64,000 nucleotides of DNA from Saxidomus purpurata (lineage: Eukaryota > Mollusca > Bivalvia > Venerida > Veneridae): contig JAFMSR010000005.1 in NCBI GenBank assembly GCA_022818135.1, positions 25,186,906 to 25,250,905 of the forward strand, in the 5' to 3' direction. Position numbers and translations under genes: made by a program. This document shows, one piece after another, positions 50,972 through 61,439 of the stretch. Numbering within the stretch: the first letter of the stretch is position 1; each line of letters begins with the position of its first letter. The notes under the pieces were generated by a model. It ran no database searches, was not told where the DNA came from, and was given only the letters and a program-made list of their open reading frames with translations.

Positions 50972-52055
50972 TCTCACAACATGTATAGTTATCTGCGAAA
51001 ATGATTAATTATATACTATGAAACGTGTTGTCAATACTGAAAATAACGTCGTGAACTCTTAACCAGAACATCACTTTTCATAGATATAGCAGCAAAATCT
51101 TCATTTTGTTTAATATGAACTTTTACTCAGTTATGTTATATTTAGGCTACCATGCAAGTGATTTTTTAACATTTCTTAGAAAATCAAAGTAAAGGAAAAA
51201 CTCCCAAGTTCTCACTTACTGGATCCTTTTCAACTAACTGCGCCACATTTTTACGCACACACATGCGCATTTCTATGAATAACTTAAAATGTAGAATTAA
51301 TTATTAAAACCTGTGACTTCATGCAAAAAAAACCGACACATTATAATCATTATCAAAAGTGAAATGTTACTCCATTAAAAGCACCAATCAATACTCAGTT
51401 CAAGACTCCATTTATATATGTACCATTAATTTCCATTACCAGAACCGTTTTAGCGTGCCCTAAAAATTCAAACCATTTTAAAAATTGAAACTCATTTTAC
51501 ATCTACTTGAAAGTTTGTTTCTTTTTTCTTTTCAAGACCATAGTTTATATATATTGTCAATCTTCCACATATAAAATTATTAAAAATGATGTCTGTAAAG
51601 AAATAAAATAGTCCGTACAGCTGATCGTCAGGACCGCCCACCCTTGCCAACGTCCAGTATGTGCACTATCGTAGAATAATGAACGAAGCGAACGGGGCAA
51701 TATGAAAGTTTATTCAATGCTAATTAATGAAAAACTGTGTTCTATCAGTGAAATATTTTCATACTATACAGTCAGATTGTCTCATATCAGTCACAGTGTG
51801 GTGCTATATGTCTACCGGAACTACTTTTTTTTTATAAAGTGAAGATCATGATTCTGCAACAGATGTCATGAAACACCCTGTGAGTGAAAAATAGACGTTG
51901 GTGCATTTGATTATTTGCAAGGAGTAGATAGTCGGACAGACTAATTCTTGCATTTATATTGTTTAACCTGTATACGCTAATCAGTAAAAAGAAAAGAAAT
52001 CATAAGTAAACTGTGTATTTTTCCAAGTAGTAAAAGGCAGTATTCAAAACACAGC
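50972..52055. other. Lipase 3' UTR region, otherwise featureless
   Basis: The part from about 51.7 kb to 52055 is likely the lipase 3' UTR. I see nothing in the remainder. Confidence 0.45.
51709..51714 (-). terminator. Candidate polyadenylation signal of the lipase gene
   Basis: AATAAA on the minus strand, about 340 bases after the lipase stop codon. It is the best match I noticed in the likely 3' UTR. The hexamer is common in AT-rich DNA, so this is only a candidate. Confidence 0.4.
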
Positions 52056-52131
52056 TCAGCATGTGCCCGTCACCCCGAACGTTACACTCTGGTGGTTGTC
52101 AATTTCCTTGTGGTAGGCGCAGAATGAATTC
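52056..52131 (-). CDS. Lipase exon 9: C-terminal end and stop
   Basis: The acceptor is TCTCTCACACAG. One nucleotide completes Arg469, then 24 residues follow: NSFCAYHKEIDNHQSVTFGV and a final TGTC before TGA. This mirrors the FCSPETVREEVLLTLTPC tail of pancreatic lipase, with a Cys near the start and a terminal Cys able to form the last disulfide. Phase and length give an intact frame. Confidence 0.88.
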
Positions 52132-55100
52132 CTGTGTGAGAGAGTAATACAGCAGGTGATGATTTTATTCGTGTCAATCGTAATGATCAAGTAGGAAAAA
52201 ACAAACCAGTAACTACATGCAATATAGATAAATACTATATATAGCATGTTCCTTTTCCAAACAAGTGTGAACAGTTCAGTGTATTCTTTTATTTACTGTA
52301 CTCAGTCATCGTTCTGTTAATTAACTATGATATTGAATAAGGATAATTCTATAATAAGGAGTTTTGGTCGTCTGCGGATTAGATACAGTCTGGATAGACA
52401 TTGAATAAAAATAATTCATGATCAAAATGACAGCAGGACGAGATTGGTGTGTTTTCTGTTAAATAAAGTTGATTTTTTTTTTTTGCATTATTTCAATTTT
52501 ACAATTATTTCAGCATTAAAGAATAAAAACAAGTCAAGAAACACTGATTGTTGCGAAAGACTTCCATTCTCTCTCCCTCCTAGTAGTAAATTGACAATAA
52601 AACTATTGACAATTGAAAAGACCACGTATCATGAGATTACGGAAATATCTGGGGGAAAAACATGAAATCATAACTGAGTCAGTTTTGAAATTCAAACCCA
52701 TCATTATGTTACTTTAAAATACATGTATTCGTTTCAGATAACATCTGACTTTAGCCGAAAATTTATTCAGCAAAGTCATTATCTGCGTATGTTTATAACT
52801 TCGTATGTTTAGAAAGGACGCAGACCTTTTCAGAAAGACCCTTCCAAACTCTAAACAAATAAAACAAAACAAGTTGAAGGTGCTCATGAGTGCAAAAAAG
52901 TGGGGTCACAATATGGAATTAAGGAAGTGTTGCTACAGTTTCCAATACGCATATGAAAATCAGAAAATAAAGCAAAATGCTGTATTCAATGGTAGATAAT
53001 TCAAAATGAAGGTCGGTGACCGTTTCGAACTTGATTCTCAGTGAAAATGCCAAGTTTGAAGACATTCAACTAAAGGGGAAATTTTGGTCCTCTAAACGCC
53101 CTTAAATTTCTTACATGTCTTCAATATTTAACAACCGGGTATCCTAGAACGGTAATATTATTTTGTGTTTATAATTATTGTTATTGTTTACCTTTTTTGT
53201 TGGTCGGCTTTCCACACAGATATGCCAAGAACATGCCAGTCGTTGGGGTAAGAGCCGCTGATAATGGGAGTGCCGATCTTTTCGTAGTGCAAGGTAAGTG
53301 ACTCTACTTCGCCGACGTCCACCCGGCTCCGGAACAGCTTACTGATAATGTCGTTACTAATATGCGGTTCATTAGCACTGGAATAAAGTATACAAGTTAC
53401 GCATGCGCAGATCGAACTGATGCGGGAAATAGCGATATATGGACAATGCATTCCTATATTTTGTTATAATGACCTCGCATTCATACGGTTTGCACCTGAC
53501 TATAATGATGCCGACTTTTGACGTCACAGACTAACTTCTACATTACCTTTTTAATAACTTGTGTAGGTGTTTTTTTCCACATATGTCGCATGTGACGAGG
53601 TCCTATTACATGTATACAAACATTACCTAGAATTAAGCTCTGCAGGACCACGCACTATAAATCTAATTATGAATAGGTGCTTTAATAATCACGTACAGGG
53701 TGCTGAAACACATTCACTTTTATTATCACAGAAGGTTCTAAAACTGAACAAATGTGGGAGTGACCTAGGTAACGTGTCAATACTTTATTATTGAGTTACA
53801 TGCACTCACGTCATCAGTGGCTGTGGTCCTACAGTGCCATTTGTCCCTTGCAGTGTCGCTGTTAAAATTCCGTCAAAGTTGTTTATGGTACTTATATTCA
53901 GCTCGTAGATGTAATCTATATAAAAAAAACATTTTTTTATAAAAATGAAAAAGGTTATCTCAGGCTCCGGTATTACATGATAAACCGCCACACACGTAGC
54001 ACATCTTTTTTTACTTGCAATGTAACAGCTGTGGTATTTCAAAGTTTAACATAGTCTTGTTAGACCGTAACCATTTGAACTAGGATATTGAATTGTTTGC
54101 GTTTCAAGCCGGTAACCACCTATTATTACAAATCTTAAGGCATTTCAAGGCACAATTATAAACGTAGAAACACAGCGGTTGCTGACACAATGTTTCTGCC
54201 TGAACCTTAACTTATATTTTGGAAGTCATCGGCTAAGTCGACTATTTTTCGTTACGGGGAAGAAAGGCATGCACACTTGTAACAAATCATGCATTCTTTT
54301 TCATGGCATGGCATGTTAATAATTGTTAGCTAAGCGCTACTGAAACTGTTTTTTTTTAATGATAATAATGTAGGAATAATCAAATGTGATTTCTAAAGTT
54401 TAGTTCATAAAGATAACCAATTACATCTACTTTTTAATTTTTTCCCGTCTTTCGCGTCTTGCAAGACTACTCTTATTTAGATAATTGGTTGAAATGCAAG
54501 TAAAAATATGCGAAACTAGGTGTGTCTTATGCAAAAAGTAATGGTCAAGTGACTGTTGAAAAAAATCATATATTAAAACATAAATGTTAAAGTACAATCT
54601 GAGGGCGAGCATTTTTAAATGTGATATATCATTACCACAGTCCTTGTACAAATCGTTGTTCCATACACTATACACAAAAAGTAACTCCGAAGGGAGAATA
54701 AAAACAATTCAAAACAATTCGTTGTTCCATAGTTTCCTTGTTTTGTTTAGTTTTGATCATACATTAATGGTGTATTCTAAAGATTGCTGTTGCTTTATAT
54801 AGAAATAGTTTTATGATAAGTGTTTTTGACAAAGACATTTGTCATGAAAAAAAAGTTAAACTTCGCCCTTTCTTGCAGGCTACTAACAGTTAAATGCTAT
54901 TTTCCTCAAGTTCAAGGTCTTTCAAATAGTACTATTTGAAAGACCTTGTTAACTTGTCGATTTTTTTCAGGAGTTATCGTATGAAATGGTACATTTCTGA
55001 TTAGTCCAGGACAGAATAGCAAACGCAATGAATGTATAAAAAAATGACATTCTGATAGCTGAACGAAAGTTTATAGTACATAGACGCATCAAAAAGGGAA

Positions 55101-58100
55101 GTAAACATATGCTGTTCTGCACCAATAGAGTGCATTAAGTAACTTATCTTGCTTAGATAATTATGCAAATCGTGTAGAGACTAAAGATTTTTAAAGAAAC
55201 TTCGGCTTGTTTTGGGATCTTGTAAACCATGTAGGTTTATGTATACACGTCTCTTAATTATTTATATAACAAGAGTACGTTCTCTTGAAATCGATGAGAA
55301 CTTTGCAGTTTTTGTATTTCGTCTGACAATTTTAAGCCAATCAGAAACGAGGAATTGACGGCTTCTAATGAATGGTGTTGTTACAACCGTTGCGACAGAA
55401 AACATTCGCCACTACAAAAAAATAAGATTTTGCAAACACGCCAAAGTTTCAAAGTAAGCAATTAATGAAAGGCAGATATACCACAAAATGTTGCATGCGA
55501 TTCCGTCTCCAGATACAAGTTCCCGCGCGCATCGAACTCGTTGGCATGGAAACCCATTCTGGAACAGCCGGCATTTTTGCACCTTACACAGTGACCTTTG
55601 TGGAAATCGTCTGAACTTGGACAAACGAAAGCCGTGAAGGGACACGGAGAGTTGATGGATTCAGTATAGTAGTGGTAAGACCGTTCGTGACTACAGGAGA
55701 GTGCCTCCTCTTCGGCTAAAACATCGATAAGTCTGGGTCATATATAGCCTTTAAATTGTTTTGTTTTTTTAATTTGACTGAAAATGGTGTTCCAAGAATC
55801 AAATTATTAAAAATGTGTTTAAGAAGTTATACAATTGCATCCCAACTGATTACAGTTGACGCACTCTTGTAAGCATTGTGCAACATTTGACGATTGCCAT
55901 CTCGGTAACACCCTCTGGATTTTTAAGACACCTTTTAATACTCTCTGTATCAAAGGCAATCATAAATAGCACAGAGGTTTTAAAAGATTACAGAAGTTTC
56001 CATTTATTTGCAAGATGGACTTCATAAAACTAATATCATCTTGTACCATAATAATCGAAAAGTGATGTTATAGCCGTCCAGGTCGTGGACCCAAGTTTAT
56101 CCACGGCATCAGATGAACATCCTGGTTGTCTTTGCCCACCATTTGGATAGAAATCTACATGCCCTGCGGCTTGGGAGACGCCAAACCCGAGGTTCTTTAT
56201 TCCCCCACCATCCGTGTGGATTACGTCAACAAAATCGGCATCACTCGGATCTAATCGTACTTTGATGTCCATATTTTCGAAGTATGGACTGGCAGGGTCA
56301 AGTCCTGGAAGCAATATGAACAGAATACTTCTCGGATGAAAAGGAGTTTAACTATAAGAAAGAAACCTTAGTCCGCCTCCGTGGTCGAGAGATTAAAGTC
56401 GCTGATTTGAATTTACCGTAACTTCTTACATACTGAGGGCCATGAGCTCGAATCTTGCCAACAACCATGTCTGTTATGTGAGAAAGTTGGTAGTTTCTTA
56501 GAGAATATTACTGGTATTTTCCAGGAACGAGCCTGCCTTTGAAAACCCCAATGTAAGCTTGGAACGTGAGTTAAACTCCTACAACAACATATAACGTCAG
56601 TGGCTATTAAATAAATAATATCAAAAGCGCGATGTGTCTCCAGAGTAACATAAATGCACATTGTGATCGTTTACGTATTGTTATTTGCATATGCATCTCA
56701 AGTTAATAGTTATTTCAACTAGCATCAATATAGTAGGCGAATTTTTCTACAAATTTGTCGTTACATGTATCTTATTGACCGTGCCACATGTTAGCAGCGA
56801 GTGCTGGTGTTTGATGGTGGTGGGTTGGTTTTATTGGTCCTAACTTGGATCATACTAAATTGCTTTTTAAGCTGTTTACCTCTTATAGACGCACATGCAT
56901 CCGTTCTAAATTAAGCCTAACGACGATAAATTCCTCGACAATTATTTGTATCAGTAATAAGTAAATCGAATCTTAATATAATATATACTAGTATAAGAAG
57001 CTCTTAAATTAATTCAACAAGTACCCGTCCCACCTCAATAAGCATTTACAAAATGGTGGTATACTTGAATGAAAGACCCACCAATCATTTCAGGCATGTC
57101 CAGAAACCTTGTATGAGTTCAAGTCCTAAAACATACCCGAGATACGCCCAAGATGAATGATTTTTTCCCCAGCATAACCTGCCACGTGCGCTCCGAGACT
57201 GTGACCAATGATGTGGAACTTGTCCGAGGAGGAGCCTCTCTGGATGAGCTTGTTGACTAGTATGGCGATTTGTGCTCCTACAACTCTTGTATTGGCTGTA
57301 GCTTGCTCGTATGGTAATGTAGCGCCTTTGTGCCAGTCTACCGTAATCACATTGTAATCACCCTGAAGTGTGATCAAATACATTGTATTAAATTGGAATA
57401 CGTGTGGATGCAATCAAATACTTTCACTCGGATCGTCACCTACCTTTAGTTAAATCACAATCAGTTTGATGTATATAAATGTTAAGACAGACTCTGGTGA
57501 TAACAGACGGTATAGACGAAGTTATTGTAATCTAAACTACGGCGTCTGTGTTTGGTCAAAAGCAGCAGTTACGTTGAGAGTTATTAGGCAAGAGGGCAAT
57601 GAAGGCCCTACATCGTTCACCTGAGTACCACTGGTCATTTTAAAATGTCAACAAAAGGGTAGCAGAAAACAAAGTTAAACTTCGGCGACTGTTAACAGTT
57701 CAAATCTATGAAAAGGCTATGTGTCATGTGGATGGAGGCAGAACACATTGAATCCAAGGTCATCAATGAAAAAGGTGCATGGCCAATTTTTCATCACCGT
57801 AGCTTCAAACACAAGGAAGTAGGTCAAAATGACGAGGCTAGTTTTGACCACAGTGATATAATTAGAACATTTGTAGGAGCGGCAACAAGTCAAAGCATGT
57901 GCTACATACCAAATTATAGAATTGCCGATACGACTGCATTTTCTAAAATATAGCTTTTGGCCCAAACCCTAATTTAAATACGACATAATTAACAAAATAT
58001 AAACGCAGAACGGAGGACCACGAGTGAAGATAGTATAAATGATATCTTATCTTTGTAAGAGAAAAGTATAGCTAATGCACTAAAGATGTCTGTCATGTAT

Positions 58101-61100
58101 ACGTACTTGCGAAACTATTATCATCTTTAAGGAACACACTAGTTTTTAACTCTCAATGTAGCAAACACTTAATTTACAAAGGTTAAACGGTATAGTAGAT
58201 CTCATTACATTAAACATCGTATATAACGAACTCTTTGGATCGGCCATTCAAACTTGTTCCTCATATCCGGAGTATGTTATATCCGTATAACAAACAGTTT
58301 CAATTTTAAATGGAGTAGGAATGAAATCGGGTTCCGAAAATGTGTTCCTCGTATCCGGAATTTCAATATATCCCGAGTCGTTATATACGGAATTTACTGA
58401 GAATGGTTGAATTAAGAAATAATAAATGTGTCCCGGTATTTTATCGTTTAATAAATTACAGTTAGGAATTCGGAGACATAGTAATTAAATCACGAGTGCG
58501 TATAGCACGAGTGATTTAATTTTCGCATCCGAATGACTGTATTTTATTAAATGACAAAATACAGAGATGCATTTATTATTACGATTCTAACACGAAATAG
58601 TCTTTGAAAAATACTACGAACTGTGTTCGACGCGTAGCAACATTCCATAGTAACTTACAAGCACGGAATGCGATTGGACGCGTACGATATTTACCCAACG
58701 TTTTGCACGTGGAAAACGCGACGTATTTTATCGTTCAATAATGTATTGCTTTTTTCCCTCTATACTATAAACGAAAAGTTGCGGATCGTGTTAGAAAGTC
58801 ATTTGAAAAATGGTACAACGAAGTAAACAAGGAAATCCATACGGCTATTAGAAGTTCTTTGGTCATGTTTAGTATCCAGGCTCTATGTGCATTATGGGTA
58901 AATCCATGAACTATGATTTTTGTTGGTTTTGATCCGTCAAAGTTTGATCGCTCTAAATACTGGTCAGAGTGGGCATCCAAGAGCTGCTCTTGAGACACAG
59001 TCGGGTTGTCTCTGAAACAAGAAACATAGAGCATCCAAAAGAGTTGATAGTGAAATCAGGTTTTGTTGATTTCATAACAGACACTGGGATGCTTTTAATT
59101 TTTTTCAATATCATACGCTTGCTCAAATCGTGCACTTTCTTTATAAACAGAATAGAAAAGATATCGACCCACCGAAAGAGAGACTCAAACATGGACCACA
59201 GTTCACAAATATTTGATATTATTTCTAACAACTATTCTTCTAACTTCTATCAAGATTTGTGTCCCTTTCCTTAAAATGTAGAACTGCAAATGAGTGGTTT
59301 AAGTCACTTCCGTAGAAACTGATCTCGGCATAAACGAATTTTGGATCAATTCATCGCGGCCCTTTCCTCAGGCCTTAGCGTCGTTTTGTAACCAGAGCAT
59401 ATCATTGCAAGAATTCCATGTTTGATTGTATTATTTTACGCTATCAAAGGTAATGAAACGGTCAAAGAATTTTTTCCCGATCTTTGTTTACATTTATACA
59501 CAATTCGTGCAATGGTAATCATGGATGTATACCTTGTGTACAATAAAAATCTGGTTCCTATTTTATAAGGTGATGCAGGGGGTACCGATAGAGGGCGGTG
59601 TAACAAATCAAGGAATGGAATGCCATTGTTGAAACATCCAAGCTCGCCGTAGCAAACGTTGTGAGGAATATGATTTGTAATAGTATCCAGCAAAAAACCT
59701 GAAACAAGAGCACAAGTTACAACAACAACACAAAGGGCATGGTGACACCGTTTGTATTCGGATTGCCTTTATTAGACATTTATTGCAAAATATATGCATC
59801 TTTTTTAATTTAGTAGTCATTGTATATACCATATAGCTGTTCATTTATCTATATTTTTCAACATTTAGGTATCACGATCAGCCTAAATGCACGTTTGACC
59901 TTCATGCGATAAAACACTGTACATAAAAGTCCTAAATATAGAAAAAACTAATAAGTACAACTGAACTTGTGACTATGGGAATGGAATTTTAAGGAGCAAT
60001 AGTCCATGTATAAATAATGTACAAAAAAGGGCTTGCAGTCCACAGTCTTACTTTAAACCCACTAGGTGTAGGCAGACATGACGATTTCTTATAAAAATTG
60101 TGTATCCATGACATCATAAAATGTATGTTGAAAAAAAAAACGAATGCTCAACATGTATAAGATCTACATAGTACATTTGTACTTTTTTTGTTTTACTTAT
60201 ACACGTTATTTTTTTTTTCATTGACAACTCATCAATAAAATCAAAGATTGTTTATTGTTGATTACTAGCTCGGTTTGCAATATTGTTCCGCTGAATAAAC
60301 CTACAAAGATCTTAAATGGTGATCGTTTTGAGTTTGTGTCGTACCAAAACTGATGCACTTAATTTAGCTGCGATGTCAAACGAAACAATGTTTGGTCTTA
60401 TACTATGCCATGTGGTACATCGCATGTTTTGTGTAAAGGATGGGAACATTCAACTTCTACAATGATTTACTGTTGGCTAGAGAAGAAGTCATTAATCCCT
60501 CACTGTAAATATGTTGTTTCTAAATTAAGAACAAATCGTCTCTGTTGCTAACCTCGCAACACAGTCCTTAGTTAACGCCTCAGAAAAGTGAAGTTTATAT
60601 AGGTCGTAAGAATAGTGCAATTTAAATACATAATGCTGTTAAAGTTGAAAATGATGTTTATTAATGTGAAACAATCATATATTCAATCAATTAGATACTA
60701 ATTTACTGTATATTTTATTGGGTGATAGTAAGCAGGTTTTGTCCGATCTTAGAACAGTTATGTCCAGTCTGGTGGAATTTATAGGGCATACCTGTATAAG
60801 AACTGTTTTGGGTACGCTCAAATGCATAGATGAAATTTCATCAGCTGACTTTTAAAAATAAAAACAAGTTTTCTCCTGAGTCAAAGGCCATTTTCTTTGG
60901 GTTCAATCTTTTTTATGAATAGAATAAAACCATTAAAGGTATATTAAATTTCAAATGACGAATTACCTGTATTTGGCACTGATTCTAGGTTTTACTATGG
61001 AAACATAGAGCAAACTCATTGGTCCAGTCTACGGCATCAGCTATCAGTCAATATTTCATATTGGGTTCCAGACTCAATCAAAAAACAGAATGCATTTCAA

Positions 61101-61439
61101 ACACAGTAGTGGGTTCAATGTAAGCAGATACAGAAATAACCAAAATTTTGGATGGTACTTCTATATGTAAAGTTATAACCTAGCACAGCTAGGATACTGC
61201 CATCAACTTGGTCTTAAAGCCCTAGTTCTACTTCGACATTTGATACAGGCCGAATCACATTTCAACAAACTACTATGAATTCTTCTATGTACAGAATAGT
61301 TCAGTTCATCCCCTGTTACACTTACTTTTCATCTGTGAACTTCATGTTGTCCAGTTTAATCCAAGAAGCAATACTTACCATGCGTCGTGATCACTAAAAC
61401 GTGTACAAGACATAGCACACTTTTCGTTGTTATTCCCAT
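52056..61439 (-). CDS. Secreted pancreatic-type triacylglycerol lipase, nine exons, complete
   Basis: The product should hydrolyse ester bonds of triacylglycerols or phospholipids outside the cell, as digestive or tissue lipases of the PNLIP/LPL/LIPC family do. Exons on the minus strand: 61439-61379, 59698-59533, 59011-58843, 57362-57137, 56304-56047, 55715-55482, 53915-53810, 53377-53192, 52131-52056. Every junction is GT/AG with matching phase. The total of 1482 nt gives 493 residues plus stop, close to the ~465 of vertebrate pancreatic lipase. Residues 1-20 look like a signal peptide. The catalytic domain spans about 30-370, with the nucleophile elbow GHSLGAHVAG (Ser187), GLDPASP (Asp210) and CSHERSY (His303). 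Cys270 and Cys301 bound a 30-residue lid, longer than the 23 residues I recall for pancreatic lipase. A PLAT domain covers about 372-493 and ends in a Cys. No key residue is missing. Substrate preference, colipase dependence and orthology to a named vertebrate gene cannot be settled here. Exon calls rest on frame, splice sites and family similarity, without transcript data. Confidence 0.93.
53192..53377 (-). CDS. Lipase exon 8: PLAT domain core
   Basis: The acceptor is CTTTATTCCAG and the donor AG|GTAAAC. The exon encodes residues 407-469. FRSRVDVGEVESLTLHYEK matches the SDVDVGDLQMVKFIW strand of pancreatic lipase, and WHVLGISVWKA the following strand pair. The reading frame runs into a stop just past the donor, so splicing to exon 9 is needed. 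Confidence 0.92.
53810..53915 (-). CDS. Lipase exon 7: start of PLAT domain
   Basis: The acceptor is TTTTTTATATAG and the donor AC|GTGAGT. The exon encodes residues 372-407. DYIYELNISTINNFDG and ILTATLQGTNG fit the first beta strands of a lipase PLAT (C-terminal) domain. The split Asp372 and Thr407 codons are both restored by the phases used. Confidence 0.88.
54913..54948. repeat. 36-bp perfect palindrome in lipase intron 6
   Basis: The left arm CAAGGTCTTTCAAATAGT is followed with no spacer by its exact reverse complement. A further 6-bp pair (CAAGTT / AACTTG) lies outside, offset by two bases, so the symmetric region extends to about 54907-54956. Transcribed, it would form a hairpin in the pre-mRNA. 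Confidence 0.95.
55482..55715 (-). CDS. Lipase exon 6: catalytic His and end of catalytic domain
   Basis: The acceptor is GATGTTTTAG and the donor G|GTATAT. The exon encodes residues 294-371. SCSHERSYHYYTESI carries the catalytic His303 and closes the lid disulfide at Cys301. The cysteine-rich run GHCVRCKNAGCSRMG aligns with the NKCFPCPSGGCPQMG region of pancreatic lipase. The exon ends at the hinge leading to the PLAT domain. Confidence 0.95.
56047..56304 (-). CDS. Lipase exon 5: catalytic Asp and lid
   Basis: The acceptor is TTGCTTCCAG and the donor G|GTACAA. The exon encodes residues 208-294. GLDPASPYFEN holds the catalytic Asp210. DPSDADFVDVIHTD and GHVDFYPNGGQRQPGC match the calcium-loop and pre-lid region of the family. 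The lid begins at Cys270, and this exon supplies most of it, including STTWTAITSLFDYY, an amphipathic stretch suited to interfacial opening. Confidence 0.95.
56366..56640 (+). mobile_element. tRNA-headed SINE in lipase intron 4
   Basis: A box A-like TGGTCGAGAGAT at 56382-56393 is followed 50-60 bases later by a box B-like GAGCTCGAATC at 56444-56454. The layout fits a degenerate RNA polymerase III promoter with a Ser/Leu-type tRNA head. Downstream is ACTGGTATTTTCCAGGAACG, which resembles segments of the 23.7-24.1 and 24.5 kb elements. The copy ends near an AT-rich tail containing 'attaaataaata'. It lies antisense to the gene. Confidence 0.6.
57137..57362 (-). CDS. Lipase exon 4: nucleophile elbow GHSLGAHVAG
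   Basis: The acceptor is ATCACACTTCAG and the donor G|GTATGT. The exon encodes residues 133-208: GDYNVITVDWHKGA, the strand before the active site; ANTRVVGAQIA; then FHIIGHSLGAHVAGYAG, the GXSXG elbow with the catalytic serine at 187. This is the most diagnostic exon of the gene. Confidence 0.96.
57585..57960 (+). repeat. Bivalve dispersed repeat in lipase intron 3
   Basis: It opens with AGGGCAATGAAGGCCCT, a small hairpin, followed by ACATCGTTCACCTGAGTACC. This matches from memory the start of a repeat common in bivalve genomes ('gagggccatgatggccct ... tcgctcacctgag'). The right boundary is estimated. Open frames on both strands here have no family signature and I treat them as chance. Confidence 0.55.
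58207..58399 (-). mobile_element. pogo/Tigger-like MITE, minus orientation, in lipase intron 3
   Basis: Read on the minus strand from 58399 it begins CAGTAAATTCCGTATATAAC and continues with 'gactcgggatata' and 'ttccggata', matching the 21935 copy in order. The other end carries 'gtatataacgaactc', the inverted counterpart. Length and ends fit a small non-autonomous element of the pogo type (CAGT termini, TA target). No transposase sequence is present. Confidence 0.65.
58447..58552. repeat. Imperfect long hairpin in lipase intron 3
   Basis: Two arms of about 45 bases mirror each other: 'attacagttaggaattcgga' with 'aattaaatcac' on the left, and 'gtgatttaatt' with 'tccgaatgactgtat' on the right. 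The innermost 11-bp stem is perfect, around a 17-base loop with two copies of CACGAGTG. It looks like a small foldback repeat rather than a gene element. Confidence 0.6.
58843..59011 (-). CDS. Lipase exon 3: oxyanion-loop HGF region
   Basis: The acceptor is CTTGTTTCAG ending at 59012. The donor GTATGG is weaker than the others. The exon encodes residues 76-132. TKIIVHGFTHN (His111-Gly112-Phe113) matches the conserved HGF turn that helps shape the oxyanion hole in lipases. AWILNMTKELLIA corresponds to the helix leading to the next beta strand. Confidence 0.93.
59533..59698 (-). CDS. Lipase exon 2: N-terminal VCYGELGCF region
   Basis: The acceptor is TTGTTTCAG ending at 59699 and the donor is AG|GTATAC from 59532. 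The exon encodes residues 21-76. It includes NVCYGELGCFNNG, the counterpart of the EVCYERLGCFSD start of mature pancreatic lipase with its first disulfide cysteines (Cys36, Cys42), and ends in the first core beta strand, TRFLLYT. Confidence 0.93.
61379..61439 (-). CDS. Lipase exon 1: start codon and signal peptide
   Basis: The ATG sits in the context ATCAAGATGG, a good eukaryotic start. It encodes 20 residues: a short polar Lys-containing start, then a hydrophobic run (VLCLVHVLVI), as expected of a secretory signal. The donor is G|GTAAGT (intron begins 61378). The single trailing G joins GT at the start of exon 2 to make Gly21, so the phase agrees. This exon was found by looking for a signal-peptide exon upstream of exon 2; the matching phase and strong donor support it. 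Confidence 0.82.
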
